Positions 45,248 to 53,833 of a DNA stretch of 64,000 nt are shown here, in pieces. The first letter of the stretch is position 1, and each line of letters opens with the position of its first letter. This DNA is from Flavobacteriales bacterium (GTDB taxonomy: Bacteria > Bacteroidota > Bacteroidia > Flavobacteriales_F > PHOS-HE28). The position numbers were made by a program, and so were the translations under genes. The notes beneath the pieces are model-generated. The model was not told where the DNA came from and searched no databases. It saw only the letters and a program-made list of their open reading frames with translations. Location of the stretch: the NCBI GenBank assembly GCA_016705955.1, contig JADJKO010000003.1:372001-436000 (forward strand), in the 5' to 3' direction.

Positions 45248-45288
45248 GGTCGGCTTGAGTTCCTTTGTGCCTCCGCGCCTCTGCGGCC
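45212..45288. repeat. Imperfect palindrome with 8-nt periodic arms (first)
   Basis: The left arm (45212-45239, built from CGCRGAGR octamers) is complementary with a few mismatches to the right arm (45263-45288). The left arm overlaps the last codons of the preceding gene. Related units occur at 46181-46300 and 53707-53824. Confidence 0.7.
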
Positions 45289-45304
45289 GATCCCCTGATC
45301 ATCC

Positions 45305-46174
45305 ATGACCAAAGCCCGCATGAAGTCCGCCGTTCCGAAACCGGATTGGCGCACAGCGAAGGAATTCACCGACATCACCTACCGCAAGAGCGGCGGTGTG
45401 GCGCGCATCGCGTTCAACCGCCCCGAAGTGCGCAATGCATTCCGCCCGCATACGGTGAGCGAATTGCTCAGTGCCTTCCACGACGCGCACCAGGATACCG
45501 ACATCGGCGTGGTGCTCTTCAGTGCGGAAGGACCGAGTCCGAAGGATGGCGTGTGGAGCTTTTGCAGCGGCGGCGATCAACGCAACCGCGGACACCAAGG
45601 CTACGTGGACGAAGCAGGCATGCCGCGCCTGAACATCCTCGAGGTGCAGCGCCTCATCCGCTTCATGCCGAAGGTGGTCATCGCGGTGATCCCCGGTTGG
45701 GCGGTGGGCGGCGGACACAGCCTGCACGTGGTGTGCGACCTCAGCATCGCGAGCAAAGAACACGCGCTCTTCAAACAGACCGATGCCGATGTGACGAGCT
45801 TCGACGGTGGTTACGGCAGCGCTTACCTCGCGAAGATGGTCGGCCAGAAACGCGCGCGGGAGATCTTCTTTCTTGGTCGCGACATCACCGCCGATCGCGC
45901 GTACGAGATGGGCATGGTGAACGCCTCCGTGCCGCACGCCGCATTGGAAAGCACCGCGTGGGAGTGGGCGCAGGAGATCCTCGCGAAATCACCCACGGCG
46001 ATCAAGATGCTCAAGTTCGCCTTCAACCTCACCGATGACGGCATGGTGGGCCAACAGGTCTTCGCCGGTGAAGCCACGCGCCTCGCGTACATGACCGATG
46101 AAGCGAAGGAGGGCCGCAATGCATTCCTCGAAAAGCGGAAGCCGGATTTCGGGAAAGGGAAGTGGATCCCGTAG
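45305..46174 (+). CDS. menB: 1,4-dihydroxy-2-naphthoyl-CoA synthase
   Basis: A 289-aa crotonase-fold enzyme that closes the second ring of menaquinone from o-succinylbenzoyl-CoA. MenB-specific features are visible: RPEVRNAFRPHTVSELL, the oxyanion-hole block FCSGGDQRNRG, GWAVGGGHSLHVVCDLSIAS and the family signature TDADVTSFDGGYGSAYLAKMVGQKRAREIFFLGR. The C-terminal NAFLEKRKPDFGKGKWIP, which reaches into the neighbouring subunit, is intact. Length is typical. It implies menaquinone-based respiration, usual in Bacteroidota. Neighbouring genes are not men genes. ATG 45305 is used; the ATG at 45320 is an alternative. Confidence 0.96.
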   Translation: MTKARMKSAVPKPDWRTAKEFTDITYRKSGGVARIAFNRPEVRNAFRPHTVSELLSAFHDAHQDTDIGVVLFSAEGPSPKDGVWSFCSGGDQRNRGHQGYVDEAGMPRLNILEVQRLIRFMPKVVIAVIPGWAVGGGHSLHVVCDLSIASKEHALFKQTDADVTSFDGGYGSAYLAKMVGQKRAREIFFLGRDITADRAYEMGMVNASVPHAALESTAWEWAQEILAKSPTAIKMLKFAFNLTDDGMVGQQVFAGEATRLAYMTDEAKEGRNAFLEKRKPDFGKGKWIP

Positions 46175-46180
46175 GAAGAA

Positions 46181-46300
46181 TACCGCAAAGGACACGAAGA
46201 GCACAAAGAAATACGGTAGCGTCGCGGACTTCCGGATCCATCGCTGTCTCATCCCGGCAGAACGGCATTCCACTTTGCGTCCTTCGTGCCCTTTGCGGTA
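46181..46300. repeat. Imperfect palindrome with short-period arms (second)
   Basis: TACCGCAAAGGACACGAAGA... (46181-46210) is matched in reverse complement by CTTTGCGTCCTTCGTGCCCT... (46273-46300). Arms show a roughly 9-nt period. It fills the gap between menB and the convergent small gene and could act as a two-way terminator. Confidence 0.7.
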
Positions 46301-46309
46301 CAGTAGCCT

Positions 46310-46453
46310 TTACAGCGCGTTCTTCGTCACCCAGATCCGCCAGCCCACGATCGCCTTCTGCGCTTTGCTCAAGCGTGTGAGGTCCTTGTGCCAGAGCTTC
46401 GGAAGGAGCAGCTTGTTGAGGCGCGCGAGCAGTTGGAAAAGGGCCTTGCGCAT
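46310..46453 (-). CDS. Conserved 47-aa basic protein (small Bacteroidota family)
   Basis: An open frame of 47 codons, ATG 46453 to TAA 46310, encoding MRKALFQLLARLNKLLLPKL followed by WHKDLTRLSKAQKAIVGWRI and WVTKNAL. Short proteins of this form (K-rich, with LLxRLNKxLLP and IVGWRxxVTxNAL) are common in Bacteroidota and are often mislabelled SsrA-binding protein because of a neighbouring smpB; they are not SmpB. The frame begins three bases after the stop of the CDF transporter gene, so the two are probably co-transcribed. It is likely membrane-associated or nucleic-acid-binding from its charge, but the function is unknown. Confidence 0.75.
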   Translation of the reverse strand: MRKALFQLLARLNKLLLPKLWHKDLTRLSKAQKAIVGWRIWVTKNAL

Positions 46454-46456
46454 GGG

Positions 46457-47383
46457 TCAATGGTGTTGTAGGCCGCATTGCTCATCGGCCCATTCCAGTT
46501 CGATGGTGGCGTGGTGGATGCCCATGTCCATCAACGCATCGCGGGCTTGGGCTTTCACTTCCAGCGCAGACTTCAGGTCCACATCGCCGACGACGACATG
46601 TACCGTGTGTACGATGTAGCTACCATCCAGCGTCCACGTGTGCTGGTCGTGCAGATCGGCGACGTGCGGGATCGCCATCAACTTCGCATGCACGGCTTCC
46701 TGATCGATGCCCGGCGGGATCTCCTGCATGAGGATCCCCGTGCCCTTCCGCAAGGTGCCCACCGCGTTGAACAGGATGTACAAACTGATCACGATGCTGA
46801 GGATCGGATCGACGATGCTCCACCCGAAGAAGTGGATGACGATGCCCCCGATGAGCACCGCCGCCCAGCCGAGCACATCCTCCAGCAAGTGCAGGTACGC
46901 GCCACGCTCGTTCAACGTCGCGCCGCCGTGGAGCTTCCATGCCGCGAAGCCGTTCATCGCCAAACCGAAGATCGCCATACCGATCATGCCCAACGAGTTC
47001 GGCGACGAGTGCTCCCACAACTTCGGAACGCTCACCACGAGCATGGCGATCGCACCCGCGATGAGCACCACGCTCGTGAGCCATCCGCCCAGCATGCTGT
47101 AACGCCCGTAGCCATAGCTGTACTGCGTGTCACGGTCCTTCATCGCGATGCGCTGCAAGTACCACGCGGTGCCGAGCACCAAGCAGTCGCCCGCATCGTG
47201 CATGGCATCGGTGAGCACCGCGATGCTGCCGGTCCACCACCCGCCGATGACCTCCACGATGGTGAATGCGAGGTTGACGAAGAAGGCGAGGCGAAGCGCG
47301 TGGGCACTGGCCGCGCTCACGTGCGCGTGGGCGTGGTCGTGCGGATGACCCGCGTGGTGGGCGTGCGCGTGGTCGGCGGGCAT
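46457..47383 (-). CDS. Cation diffusion facilitator (zinc/cobalt/cadmium efflux) transporter
   Basis: A 308-aa CDF-family antiporter of the inner membrane. A His-rich N-terminus (HAHAHHAGHPHDHAHAH) probably gathers metal. Six spans follow; the metal-site motifs are LTDAMHDAGD in span 2 (HxxxD) and YLHLLEDVLGW in span 5 (HxxxD), the pattern of zinc-type CDFs. The C-terminal cytoplasmic domain has the ferredoxin-like fold (HVADLHDQHTWTLDG... HATIELEW). It exports Zn2+ or a similar ion for protons. The small protein gene at 46310 follows immediately. No metal regulator is next to it. Confidence 0.93.
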   Translation of the reverse strand: MPADHAHAHHAGHPHDHAHAHVSAASAHALRLAFFVNLAFTIVEVIGGWWTGSIAVLTDAMHDAGDCLVLGTAWYLQRIAMKDRDTQYSYGYGRYSMLGGWLTSVVLIAGAIAMLVVSVPKLWEHSSPNSLGMIGMAIFGLAMNGFAAWKLHGGATLNERGAYLHLLEDVLGWAAVLIGGIVIHFFGWSIVDPILSIVISLYILFNAVGTLRKGTGILMQEIPPGIDQEAVHAKLMAIPHVADLHDQHTWTLDGSYIVHTVHVVVGDVDLKSALEVKAQARDALMDMGIHHATIELEWADEQCGLQHH

Positions 47384-47403
47384 AGGGCGAAGGTATTCGG
47401 CTA

Positions 47404-49356
47404 CTACACCGGAATAGGTCTACCCATGATCTCCGCCAACTGCCCCCTGATCTTCTGTAGATGGATCTTCTCCTTCATCAAAGGACCGACGTTCTCATAC
47501 GCTGCCATGCCAATATCATTCGACAGTGCTGTCAACATCCGCGTGACGCGCTTTAGCTTCAAGCCGTTGATGGCATACGTAAGCGCCCTGAGCAGATCTG
47601 TTTTGTCACGCTTGACATAGATCCGGTGCCGATCCATCCAGTTGTGACTGAGCACGTACTTCTCCGCAAGCACCTCGATCGCGGCTTCCTGCCAGTCCTT
47701 GCGCTCGTGTGCAACATAATAGGTCTCACCGATGCTCGTGCCGAGATTGCTCACATGGCGGTAGTGCAAGTAAATTTCTTTATAGAGCGGATTGTCCAAA
47801 AGCAGGTCGTCCACCGCGAGAACTTCGAACATTGCTTCCGCAACACTCATCTCTTCTTCCTGTTGTTCCCTTTCTTCAGTGACGAAGGGAACGGTAATGC
47901 GCTCGTGACCGTAAGCCAGTAGGATCCTGATCAATTCGCGCTCCTGTGGGAATGTGCCCAGATCCTCCACCTCGGGTTGCGGCGCGGCGAGCTCGGGTGA
48001 GATAAGCTCTTCGGTTGCCGCATGATCCGGGCCTTGCTTGCGGTACTGCCTGCGCAGCACCTTGTTCATCTCGCTCACGAGCGCTTGCTCGTTCACGCCG
48101 AGCATCCGACTGCATTGCTGCAGGTAGAGCGAACGCAACACGTGGTCCGGCACCAGTGCGATGCTCTCCACGATCTCGTGGATCGCCGCGGCCTTCTTCA
48201 CCGGGTCATCGCCGACATCGGCCATGAGCAGCGCGGCCTTGAAGACGAGGAAATCCTGCGCGGTGTCGGTGAGGTGTGCGCGCACTTCACTGCTGCTGTG
48301 GCTCTTCGCGAAGCTGTCGGGGTCCTCGCCCTCGGGGAAGGTGACGACCTTGACGTTAAGGCCTTCCTTCAGCACGAGGTCGATGCCACGCAGGCTCGCC
48401 TTCATGCCCGCCGCATCGCCATCGTAGAGAATGGTGACCACCGGCGCGTACCGCTTGATCAAGCGCACCTGCTCCTCGGTGAGGCTGGTGCCGCTGCTGG
48501 CCACCACGTTGGTGATACCCGCTTGGTGCAAGCTGATCACATCGGTGTAGCCCTCCACGAGGTAGCAGAGGCCCTGCTCCACGATGCTCTTCTTCGCTTG
48601 CGCGATGCCGTAAAGCGAGCGGCTCTTGTTGTAGAGGACGCTCTCCGGGCTGTTGAAATACTTCGGGAGTTTCTTGTCGCTCTTCAGCGTGCGCGCACCG
48701 AAACCGATGGGTTGTCCGCTGAGGCCGAGGATCGGAAAAGTGACTCGACCAGCGAAGAAATCCCACGCGGTGCCGGTGCCGTCCTCGCGGCGTTTGATCC
48801 ACCCGGCCTTCTCCAGTATTTCAGGGTTGAAGCCGTTGGCCTGTGCCGCGTACGCGAAGGCGTTGCCCTGCTCCGGTACATAGCCGAGTTGGAAGGCCTT
48901 GATGGTGGCGTCGGAAAAGCCGCGTTCGTGGAAGTACGAAAGGCCGATGCGTTTGCCCTCGTCGGTGTTCCAGAGCTGATCCACGCTCCAGTTCAACGCC
49001 CACTGCTGCACCACGGCGAGGCTCTCGCGCTCGCTGTGTTCAACCTGTTGCTCGGGCGTTTGCTCCTCCTCCGTGACCTCGATGTTGTAGCGCTTCGCCA
49101 GCCACCGGATCGCCTCCACGTAACTAAGGTGCTCGTGCTTCGTGAGGAAGGTGATGGCATCGCCTGCTTCGCCGCACCCGAAACATTTGTAGATGCCCAG
49201 GTTCGGACTGACGTTGAACGAAGGCGTCTTCTCGTTGTGGAACGGACAGAGCCCGAGGTAGCGCGGCCCCTTGCGCTTGAGCGAAACGAATTCGCCCACG
49301 ACCTCTTCCACGCGCATGGCGTCCTTCACGGACTGGATGGCTTGGGGGGTGATCAT
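47404..49356 (-). CDS. dnaG: DNA primase
   Basis: A 650-aa primase that makes RNA primers at the replication fork. The N-terminal CHC2 zinc finger is intact (C37, H40, C58, C61 in CPFHNEKTPSF and KCFGCGEAG). The catalytic core has the TOPRIM motifs LVEGYTDVISL and ILYDGDAAGMKA. The C-terminal 200 residues form the helicase-interaction domain and diverge, as usual. The start at 49356 (MITPQAIQSVKDAM) is chosen because the longer open frame upstream is made from tandem GTYGGCA heptamers. It is flanked by the CDF gene and by a repeat-rich intergenic region; no rpsU or rpoD neighbour, which is normal for this phylum. Confidence 0.95.
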   Translation of the reverse strand: MITPQAIQSVKDAMRVEEVVGEFVSLKRKGPRYLGLCPFHNEKTPSFNVSPNLGIYKCFGCGEAGDAITFLTKHEHLSYVEAIRWLAKRYNIEVTEEEQTPEQQVEHSERESLAVVQQWALNWSVDQLWNTDEGKRIGLSYFHERGFSDATIKAFQLGYVPEQGNAFAYAAQANGFNPEILEKAGWIKRREDGTGTAWDFFAGRVTFPILGLSGQPIGFGARTLKSDKKLPKYFNSPESVLYNKSRSLYGIAQAKKSIVEQGLCYLVEGYTDVISLHQAGITNVVASSGTSLTEEQVRLIKRYAPVVTILYDGDAAGMKASLRGIDLVLKEGLNVKVVTFPEGEDPDSFAKSHSSSEVRAHLTDTAQDFLVFKAALLMADVGDDPVKKAAAIHEIVESIALVPDHVLRSLYLQQCSRMLGVNEQALVSEMNKVLRRQYRKQGPDHAATEELISPELAAPQPEVEDLGTFPQERELIRILLAYGHERITVPFVTEEREQQEEEMSVAEAMFEVLAVDDLLLDNPLYKEIYLHYRHVSNLGTSIGETYYVAHERKDWQEAAIEVLAEKYVLSHNWMDRHRIYVKRDKTDLLRALTYAINGLKLKRVTRMLTALSNDIGMAAYENVGPLMKEKIHLQKIRGQLAEIMGRPIPV

Positions 49357-49363
49357 GGGGGAA

Positions 49364-49452
49364 GTTGGCAGCGGGCAGTAGGCAGTTGGCAGTCGGCAGT
49401 CGGCAGTTGGCAGCAATGACGATCGAACTGGCTACTGCCAACTGCCGACTGC
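49364..49452. repeat. Tandem heptamer repeat (GTYGGCA) with inverted partner, upstream of dnaG
   Basis: Seven consecutive GTNGGCA heptamers (49364-49412) face an inverted, shorter series (49431-49452). The array begins eight bases before the dnaG start codon, so it occupies the promoter and leader region. Confidence 0.85.
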
Positions 49453-49642
49453 ATTCATCGGGGGCGTGAATTTATCCCGCGAGGATGGGCCAGGCATGTG
49501 TTGTTGATATCACTCGTTGAGGAACGTGCATTGTGAATTACCGCGAGGGATCGGGATCAAGCCGGACCGCTGAGTTCCAGCATGATGAACACTGAAGCCA
49601 CATTGAAGATCCGTGGTGGATCCCACGAACAACCAACACCGA

Positions 49643-50053
49643 TCAACGAACAACCACCCCCATGCTATCATACATCACCCGCTTCAGTTCCTTGCCGTGC
49701 AGGTCGAAGAAGGTCCACTCGGCGAAGGGCGTTCCGTGCAGGTAGTAGCCGGTGTAATAGGTCATGCCGTTCTCATGAAAGACCTCGGTGGGGCCTTCCT
49801 CCAAACCGTTCACGAACGTGCTTCGGCTCCACACCCCGCCGCTCTTGAAATAAGAGGCCCACGGTCCTTCACGCTTCCCGTTGATCTCATCACCTTCCAT
49901 GCGGCCGCTGTCGGGGAGGTGAACGATCCGGTGGACCGGAGCGCTGGCTGCGGCGACGGGATCCTTCACTGAGTCAACGACCGAACTGGGGTCAGCAGGA
50001 CGATCACACGCGATCAGCGTGAAGAAGAGAAGGATGAATACGAGTCGGTTCAT
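49643..50053 (-). CDS. MORN-variant (YwqK-like) lipoprotein
   Basis: A 136-aa exported lipoprotein. The lipobox is LIAC with the acylated Cys at residue 16. The body has MORN_2-type repeats: EGDEINGKREGPWASYFKSG, STFVNGLEEGPTEVFHENG and YYTGYYLHGTPFAEWTFFD, each with the G-x-x-x-G-xW/E spacing. Such proteins are abundant in Bacteroidota and are often labelled antitoxin YwqK, though no toxin is present here. Its start lies three bases after the polyprenyl synthase stop, so they may share a transcript. Function unknown. Confidence 0.82.
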   Translation of the reverse strand: MNRLVFILLFFTLIACDRPADPSSVVDSVKDPVAAASAPVHRIVHLPDSGRMEGDEINGKREGPWASYFKSGGVWSRSTFVNGLEEGPTEVFHENGMTYYTGYYLHGTPFAEWTFFDLHGKELKRVMYDSMGVVVR

Positions 50054-50056
50054 GGG

Positions 50057-51031
50057 TCACTTGGTTCGCTCCACGGTCAGTTGGACGAGGCCTTCCAGTG
50101 CATCACGGGCATCGTTCTGCGGGAAGGTGTGCAGCACGGCGATGGCACGGTCGCGGTAGTCGTACATGCATCGCGTGGCGTGTGCGATGCCACCGGCCTG
50201 CACCACCAACTCGATCACGCGCGCCACGGCGGGGCCATCATCGCTCTTGTTCTTCACGGTGTGTACCATGAAGCGACGATCGGTCTTGTCCACTTTCTGC
50301 AACGCGTGGATGAGCGGTAGCGTCAACTTCTTCTCCTTGATATCGAGTCCGCTGGGCTTGCCGATGTCGAGTCCGCTGCCGTAATCGAAGAGATCATCCT
50401 TGATCTGGAAGGCGATGCCGACCAACTCGCCGAACTGCCGCATGCGTTCGATCTCATCCACGGAACGACCGCTGGCACTTGCGCCACACGCACAGCAGGC
50501 GGCGATGAGGCTCGCCGTCTTCTGTCGGATGATGTCGAAGTAGATCTCCTCGTTGAAGTTGAGCGAGCGCGTCTTCTCGAGCTGGAGCAATTCACCTTCG
50601 CTCATTTCGCGCACGGCGCGGCTTACGATGCGCAGCAACTCGAACTCACCCTTGTCCACCGCGAGCAACAAACCGCGACTGAGCAGATAGTCGCCCACAA
50701 GCACCGCGATCTTGTTCTTCCACAGCGCATTGATACTGAAGAAGCCACGCCGCATGGGGCTGCCATCCACCACATCGTCGTGAACGAGTGTGGCTGTGTG
50801 AAGGAGTTCGATCAGGCTCGCTGCCGTGAAGGCGCCTTCGGTGACCGGGCCGAAAAGGCGCGCGCTGAGCAGCGTGAACATGGGCCGCATCTGCTTGCCC
50901 TTGCGGCGCACGATGTAGTGCATGATGCGGTCCAGCAACGCTGTCCGGCTACGCATCGCTTCGCGGAACCGGGGCTCGAACTCCTTCAGTTCCGCGGCGA
51001 TGGGCCGCTGGATATCGGCAAGGGACGGCAT
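50057..51031 (-). CDS. Polyprenyl (octaprenyl/heptaprenyl-type) diphosphate synthase
   Basis: A 324-aa trans-isoprenyl diphosphate synthase. The first Asp-rich motif is LVHDDVVDGS (DDxxD) and the second is IKDDLFDYG (DDxxD), both intact. Upstream is GKQMRPMFTLLSA (substrate phosphate Arg/Lys). Residues before the first motif include small side chains (LLHTATLVHDD), consistent with long-chain products for the menaquinone side chain, which fits menB in the window. The start at 51031 is favoured since a CATCTTTG element (51036-51043 on the minus strand) lies just upstream. Chain length cannot be stated from sequence alone. Confidence 0.93.
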   Translation of the reverse strand: MPSLADIQRPIAAELKEFEPRFREAMRSRTALLDRIMHYIVRRKGKQMRPMFTLLSARLFGPVTEGAFTAASLIELLHTATLVHDDVVDGSPMRRGFFSINALWKNKIAVLVGDYLLSRGLLLAVDKGEFELLRIVSRAVREMSEGELLQLEKTRSLNFNEEIYFDIIRQKTASLIAACCACGASASGRSVDEIERMRQFGELVGIAFQIKDDLFDYGSGLDIGKPSGLDIKEKKLTLPLIHALQKVDKTDRRFMVHTVKNKSDDGPAVARVIELVVQAGGIAHATRCMYDYRDRAIAVLHTFPQNDARDALEGLVQLTVERTK

Positions 51032-51116
51032 TGCGCAAAGATGGGCCACAAGAAGCCGCCTACGGGACAACCCGGAGGGCACCTTCTCGTCCGCAAGAAA
51101 GTCGGCCACCGCCGCC

Positions 51117-51125
51117 TACCTTTCG
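51117..51125 (+). promoter_or_regulatory. Candidate -7 element for the barrel protein at 51131
   Basis: TACCTTTCG lies five bases before the ATG and is close to TAnnTTTG. Placement predicts a leaderless transcript. Confidence 0.4.
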
Positions 51126-51130
51126 ATCCC

Positions 51131-51859
51131 ATGCGTTCCATCACCCTGTCCCGGATCCTTCTCGTTGCATGCTTGGCGCTCTTCACTTCAGTGGGTATCG
51201 CGCAGGATCGCAAAGCGCCGAAGAAGCGCACGCAAGTGGTGCTGTACAAGGAACGGTTGGCGGCACAGTTCGACACAGTGGACTGCGTGAAGAACGCATT
51301 CAAGATCAATCCGTTGTTGTTCTTCCGCGGTGAGATCCCCATCTATTATGAGCACGCGTTGACACCCAAACTGAGTTTGGAGTTGGGCCTTGGCATCACG
51401 CTGCGGAATTACCTCGCGTTGTCCTTCGTCGGCGATGATGCCGATGATTTCGGCGCGGGCACGGAGGTCATTCCCAACCTGAGCTATCACATGGGCGCAC
51501 GGTGGTATTTGGCGGATGACCTCGAACCACAAGGGGCGTACATGCAACTCGAATACGCCCACTTGGTCTACGCAAAGGACATCCGCGCGAAGGGTGATGA
51601 TGGGCAGTTCATCGATGCGACCTACCGCGATACGCGCACCTACAATGATGTGCGCCTCTACGCGGGTTACCAGACCCTGGCCTACAGCAACAACTGGCTG
51701 CTCGACTTCTATGGCGGCGTGGCCTTTCGCGCGCGCAACAGCGTGATCGTGAACGAGAACCACGACCTCATGACAGACCAATACTCATACACGGTCACGG
51801 AGAAGAGCGACAATGTGCCGGCCTTTTTTCTAGGGCTGAAGTTGGGACTGGGATTCTGA
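51131..51859 (+). CDS. Outer-membrane beta-barrel protein
   Basis: A 242-aa exported protein. A signal peptide (ITLSRILLVACLALFTSVGIAQ) is followed by alternating strands ending in an aromatic residue typical of outer-membrane barrels (PAFFLGLKLGLGF, final Phe). Internal strands such as KLSLELGLGITLRNYLAL and YMQLEYAHLVYA alternate polar and hydrophobic residues. No enzymatic motif is seen. It is divergent from the polyprenyl synthase gene and convergent with rlmN. Comparable proteins are annotated DUF3575 or porin family; the exact family was not identified. Confidence 0.78.
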   Translation: MRSITLSRILLVACLALFTSVGIAQDRKAPKKRTQVVLYKERLAAQFDTVDCVKNAFKINPLLFFRGEIPIYYEHALTPKLSLELGLGITLRNYLALSFVGDDADDFGAGTEVIPNLSYHMGARWYLADDLEPQGAYMQLEYAHLVYAKDIRAKGDDGQFIDATYRDTRTYNDVRLYAGYQTLAYSNNWLLDFYGGVAFRARNSVIVNENHDLMTDQYSYTVTEKSDNVPAFFLGLKLGLGF

Positions 51860-51949
51860 GGAAGTCCTATGTCGTAAGCGGCGAGCGGCAAGTGAATGTC
51901 ACCTTCAAGCAACTTGCCGCTCGCCGCCTTTCAACTCGCCGTTCCCCAA

Positions 51950-53023
51950 CTACTTCATCACGCGCTCGCCTTCCTTCTCCGCAGGTCGGTTCTTGTTCGC
52001 CAATTGGCCGCAGGCTGCATCGATGTCGCGACCACGACTGCGGCGAATGCGTGTGATGATGCCCTTCCGCTCCAAGTGTTGCTGGAAGGCCTCGGCATCC
52101 TTGGTATCGGTTCTTCCGAAACCACCATCATCGATCGGGTTGTACTCGATCAGATTCACTTTCGCGTGTACGTCGCTGGCGTAACGCACGAGTTCCTGTG
52201 CGTCCTGCATCGAATCGTTGAAGCCACGCAGCAGGATGTACTCGAAGGTGACATCACGTCGCGAGACCCGCGTGTAATAACGCAGGGCGTCCTTCAACTC
52301 GGCTAAGCTGTTCTCTTCATTGATCGGCATGATCCGATCGCGCTTGGCATCGGTGGTGGCGTGCAGCGATAGCGCTAGGTTGAAACGCGCGCCGTCATCG
52401 GCCAGTTTGCGGATCATCTTGGCGATGCCGGCCGTGCTCACCGTGAGTCGTCGCGCGCCCATGCCGAGGCCATCCTCTGCGGAAATGCGCTCCGCACTGC
52501 GCATGGTGTTCGCGTAATTGAGCAAGGGTTCGCCCATGCCCATGTACACGATGTTCGTCAAGCCTTGCTTGTGGTACTTGTGCGCGAGCTGATCGAGGAG
52601 CACCACCTGGTCCACGATCTCAGCAGCCTCCAAGTTGCGGATCCGCTTGAGCTTACCCGTGGCACAGAACGAGCACGTGAGGCTGCATCCGATCTGGCTG
52701 CTGATACACGCCGTCAGTCGTTTCGGCGAGGGGATGAGCACGCCTTCCACCACGTGACCGTCGAAGGTCTTGAAGGCGCACTTCACGGTGCCGTCCTTGC
52801 TCACTTGTTCTTCGGCGATGACCAGCGGACGCAACACCGTTCGCTCTGCGAGTTGCGCACGGAATGCTTTCGGCAGATCGCTCATCGCATCGAAGGAGTG
52901 CGCGCGCTTCATCCACAGCCACTCCCAGAGTTGCTTGGCGCGGTAAGGCTTCTCGCCGATGTCAGCGACGAGGGCTTTCACCTCTTCTTGCGAGAATGTT
53001 CGAATATCGGTTGTTGCGGCCAT
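51950..53023 (-). CDS. rlmN: Dual-specificity 23S rRNA/tRNA (adenine-C2)-methyltransferase RlmN
   Basis: A 357-aa radical-SAM enzyme that methylates C2 of A2503 in 23S rRNA and A37 in tRNA. The [4Fe-4S] motif is CSLTCSFC (CxxxCxxC). The sites for SAM binding include YMGMGEPLLNY. The methyl-carrying C-terminal cysteine is visible in DIDAACGQLANK. The N-terminal helical domain binding RNA is intact (SQEEVKALVADIGEKPYRAKQLWEW). Length is typical. A TACCTTTC element ends three bases before the ATG. It lies 14 bases downstream of ispD in the same direction. Confidence 0.96.
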   Translation of the reverse strand: MAATTDIRTFSQEEVKALVADIGEKPYRAKQLWEWLWMKRAHSFDAMSDLPKAFRAQLAERTVLRPLVIAEEQVSKDGTVKCAFKTFDGHVVEGVLIPSPKRLTACISSQIGCSLTCSFCATGKLKRIRNLEAAEIVDQVVLLDQLAHKYHKQGLTNIVYMGMGEPLLNYANTMRSAERISAEDGLGMGARRLTVSTAGIAKMIRKLADDGARFNLALSLHATTDAKRDRIMPINEENSLAELKDALRYYTRVSRRDVTFEYILLRGFNDSMQDAQELVRYASDVHAKVNLIEYNPIDDGGFGRTDTKDAEAFQQHLERKGIITRIRRSRGRDIDAACGQLANKNRPAEKEGERVMK

Positions 53024-53026
53024 GTT

Positions 53027-53034
53027 GAAAGGTA
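53027..53034 (-). promoter_or_regulatory. Candidate -7 element for rlmN
   Basis: On the minus strand TACCTTTC is followed by AAC and then the ATG. It would start transcription at or inside the start codon, that is, a leaderless message. Confidence 0.4.
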
Positions 53035-53037
53035 GGC

Positions 53038-53700
53038 TTAGGCAAGAAGGGCCTCCGCCATTCTCAGATCCGTCGCGGTGGTCACTTTGAAATTCTCCGG
53101 CTCCCCCTCCACCAAACTCACCTTCACCCCTAAGCGCTCCACCATCGTGGCCTCATCGGTGAAGCTGGCATCATAGGGCAACTCGAAAGCCTTGCGAAGT
53201 AGATCGACGTGAAAGCATTGCGGCGTTTGCACCGCCAGCAACTTGCTCCTGTCCAACGCGCGGCTTCCATCGGCGGTGGTTTCGCGAATGCTCGGGACAA
53301 CCGGAACAACCGGGATCGCTGCACCGGACCTATCCGCGGCTTCGAAACAACGACCGATCAATTCCTTGCTCACCAAAGGCCGCACGCCATCGTGTACGGC
53401 GACAAGTCCATCCCCTTCCACCTTCTCCAATCCGGCCTTCACACTGTGGTAGCGTTGTTCACCACCGGCCACGACCTGATGTTCGATGAAGAAACGATCC
53501 CCCATGCACAGCGCTTTCCAGATGTCGAAGTGGATCGCGGGCAATACCACGATCAAGGGCATGGTTGGATCGAAGGCATGAAACGCTTCGATCGTCCACA
53601 TCAACAGCGGACGGCCCTTCACGCTCTGGAACTGCTTCGGGACCGGACCGCCCAATCGCTTTCCACTGCCGCCGGCTACGATGATGGTGGAGTGTTGCAT
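53038..53700 (-). CDS. ispD: 2-C-methyl-D-erythritol 4-phosphate cytidylyltransferase
   Basis: A 220-aa enzyme of the MEP isoprenoid pathway that joins CTP and methylerythritol phosphate. The nucleotide-binding loop is IIVAGGSGKRLGGPVPKQF, followed by RPLLMWTIEAF, VAVHDGVRPLV and LLAVQTPQCFHVDLL, all diagnostic. ATG 53700 is chosen because the longer start adds ten residues from a repeat arm. The gene feeds the same isoprenoid supply used by the polyprenyl synthase and UppP here. Upstream is an imperfect palindromic repeat, so its promoter may be within or beyond that. Confidence 0.95.
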   Translation of the reverse strand: MQHSTIIVAGGSGKRLGGPVPKQFQSVKGRPLLMWTIEAFHAFDPTMPLIVVLPAIHFDIWKALCMGDRFFIEHQVVAGGEQRYHSVKAGLEKVEGDGLVAVHDGVRPLVSKELIGRCFEAADRSGAAIPVVPVVPSIRETTADGSRALDRSKLLAVQTPQCFHVDLLRKAFELPYDASFTDEATMVERLGVKVSLVEGEPENFKVTTATDLRMAEALLA

Positions 53701-53706
53701 GGGATT

Positions 53707-53824
53707 CACCGCAAAGGCGCGGAGACGCAAAGAACGCAGAGATGTACAAGTAGTACGAACTCAAGCGCAAACGATGACAGCAAGAATTGCTCGGCGACCT
53801 CCGCGACTTGGCGACTCTGCGGTG
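53707..53824. repeat. Imperfect palindrome with 8-nt periodic arms (third)
   Basis: CACCGCAAAGGCGCGGAGAC... (53707-53741) is a diverged reverse complement of CTCCGCGACTTGGCGACTCT... (53799-53824). It fills the gap between ispD and queA and belongs with the units at 45212 and 46181. Confidence 0.65.
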
Positions 53825-53833
53825 CTCTTCGGA

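Noticed and set aside
48022..49419. 465-codon plus-strand ORF over dnaG
   Set aside because: Antisense to dnaG; the residue pattern is the complement of a coding frame.
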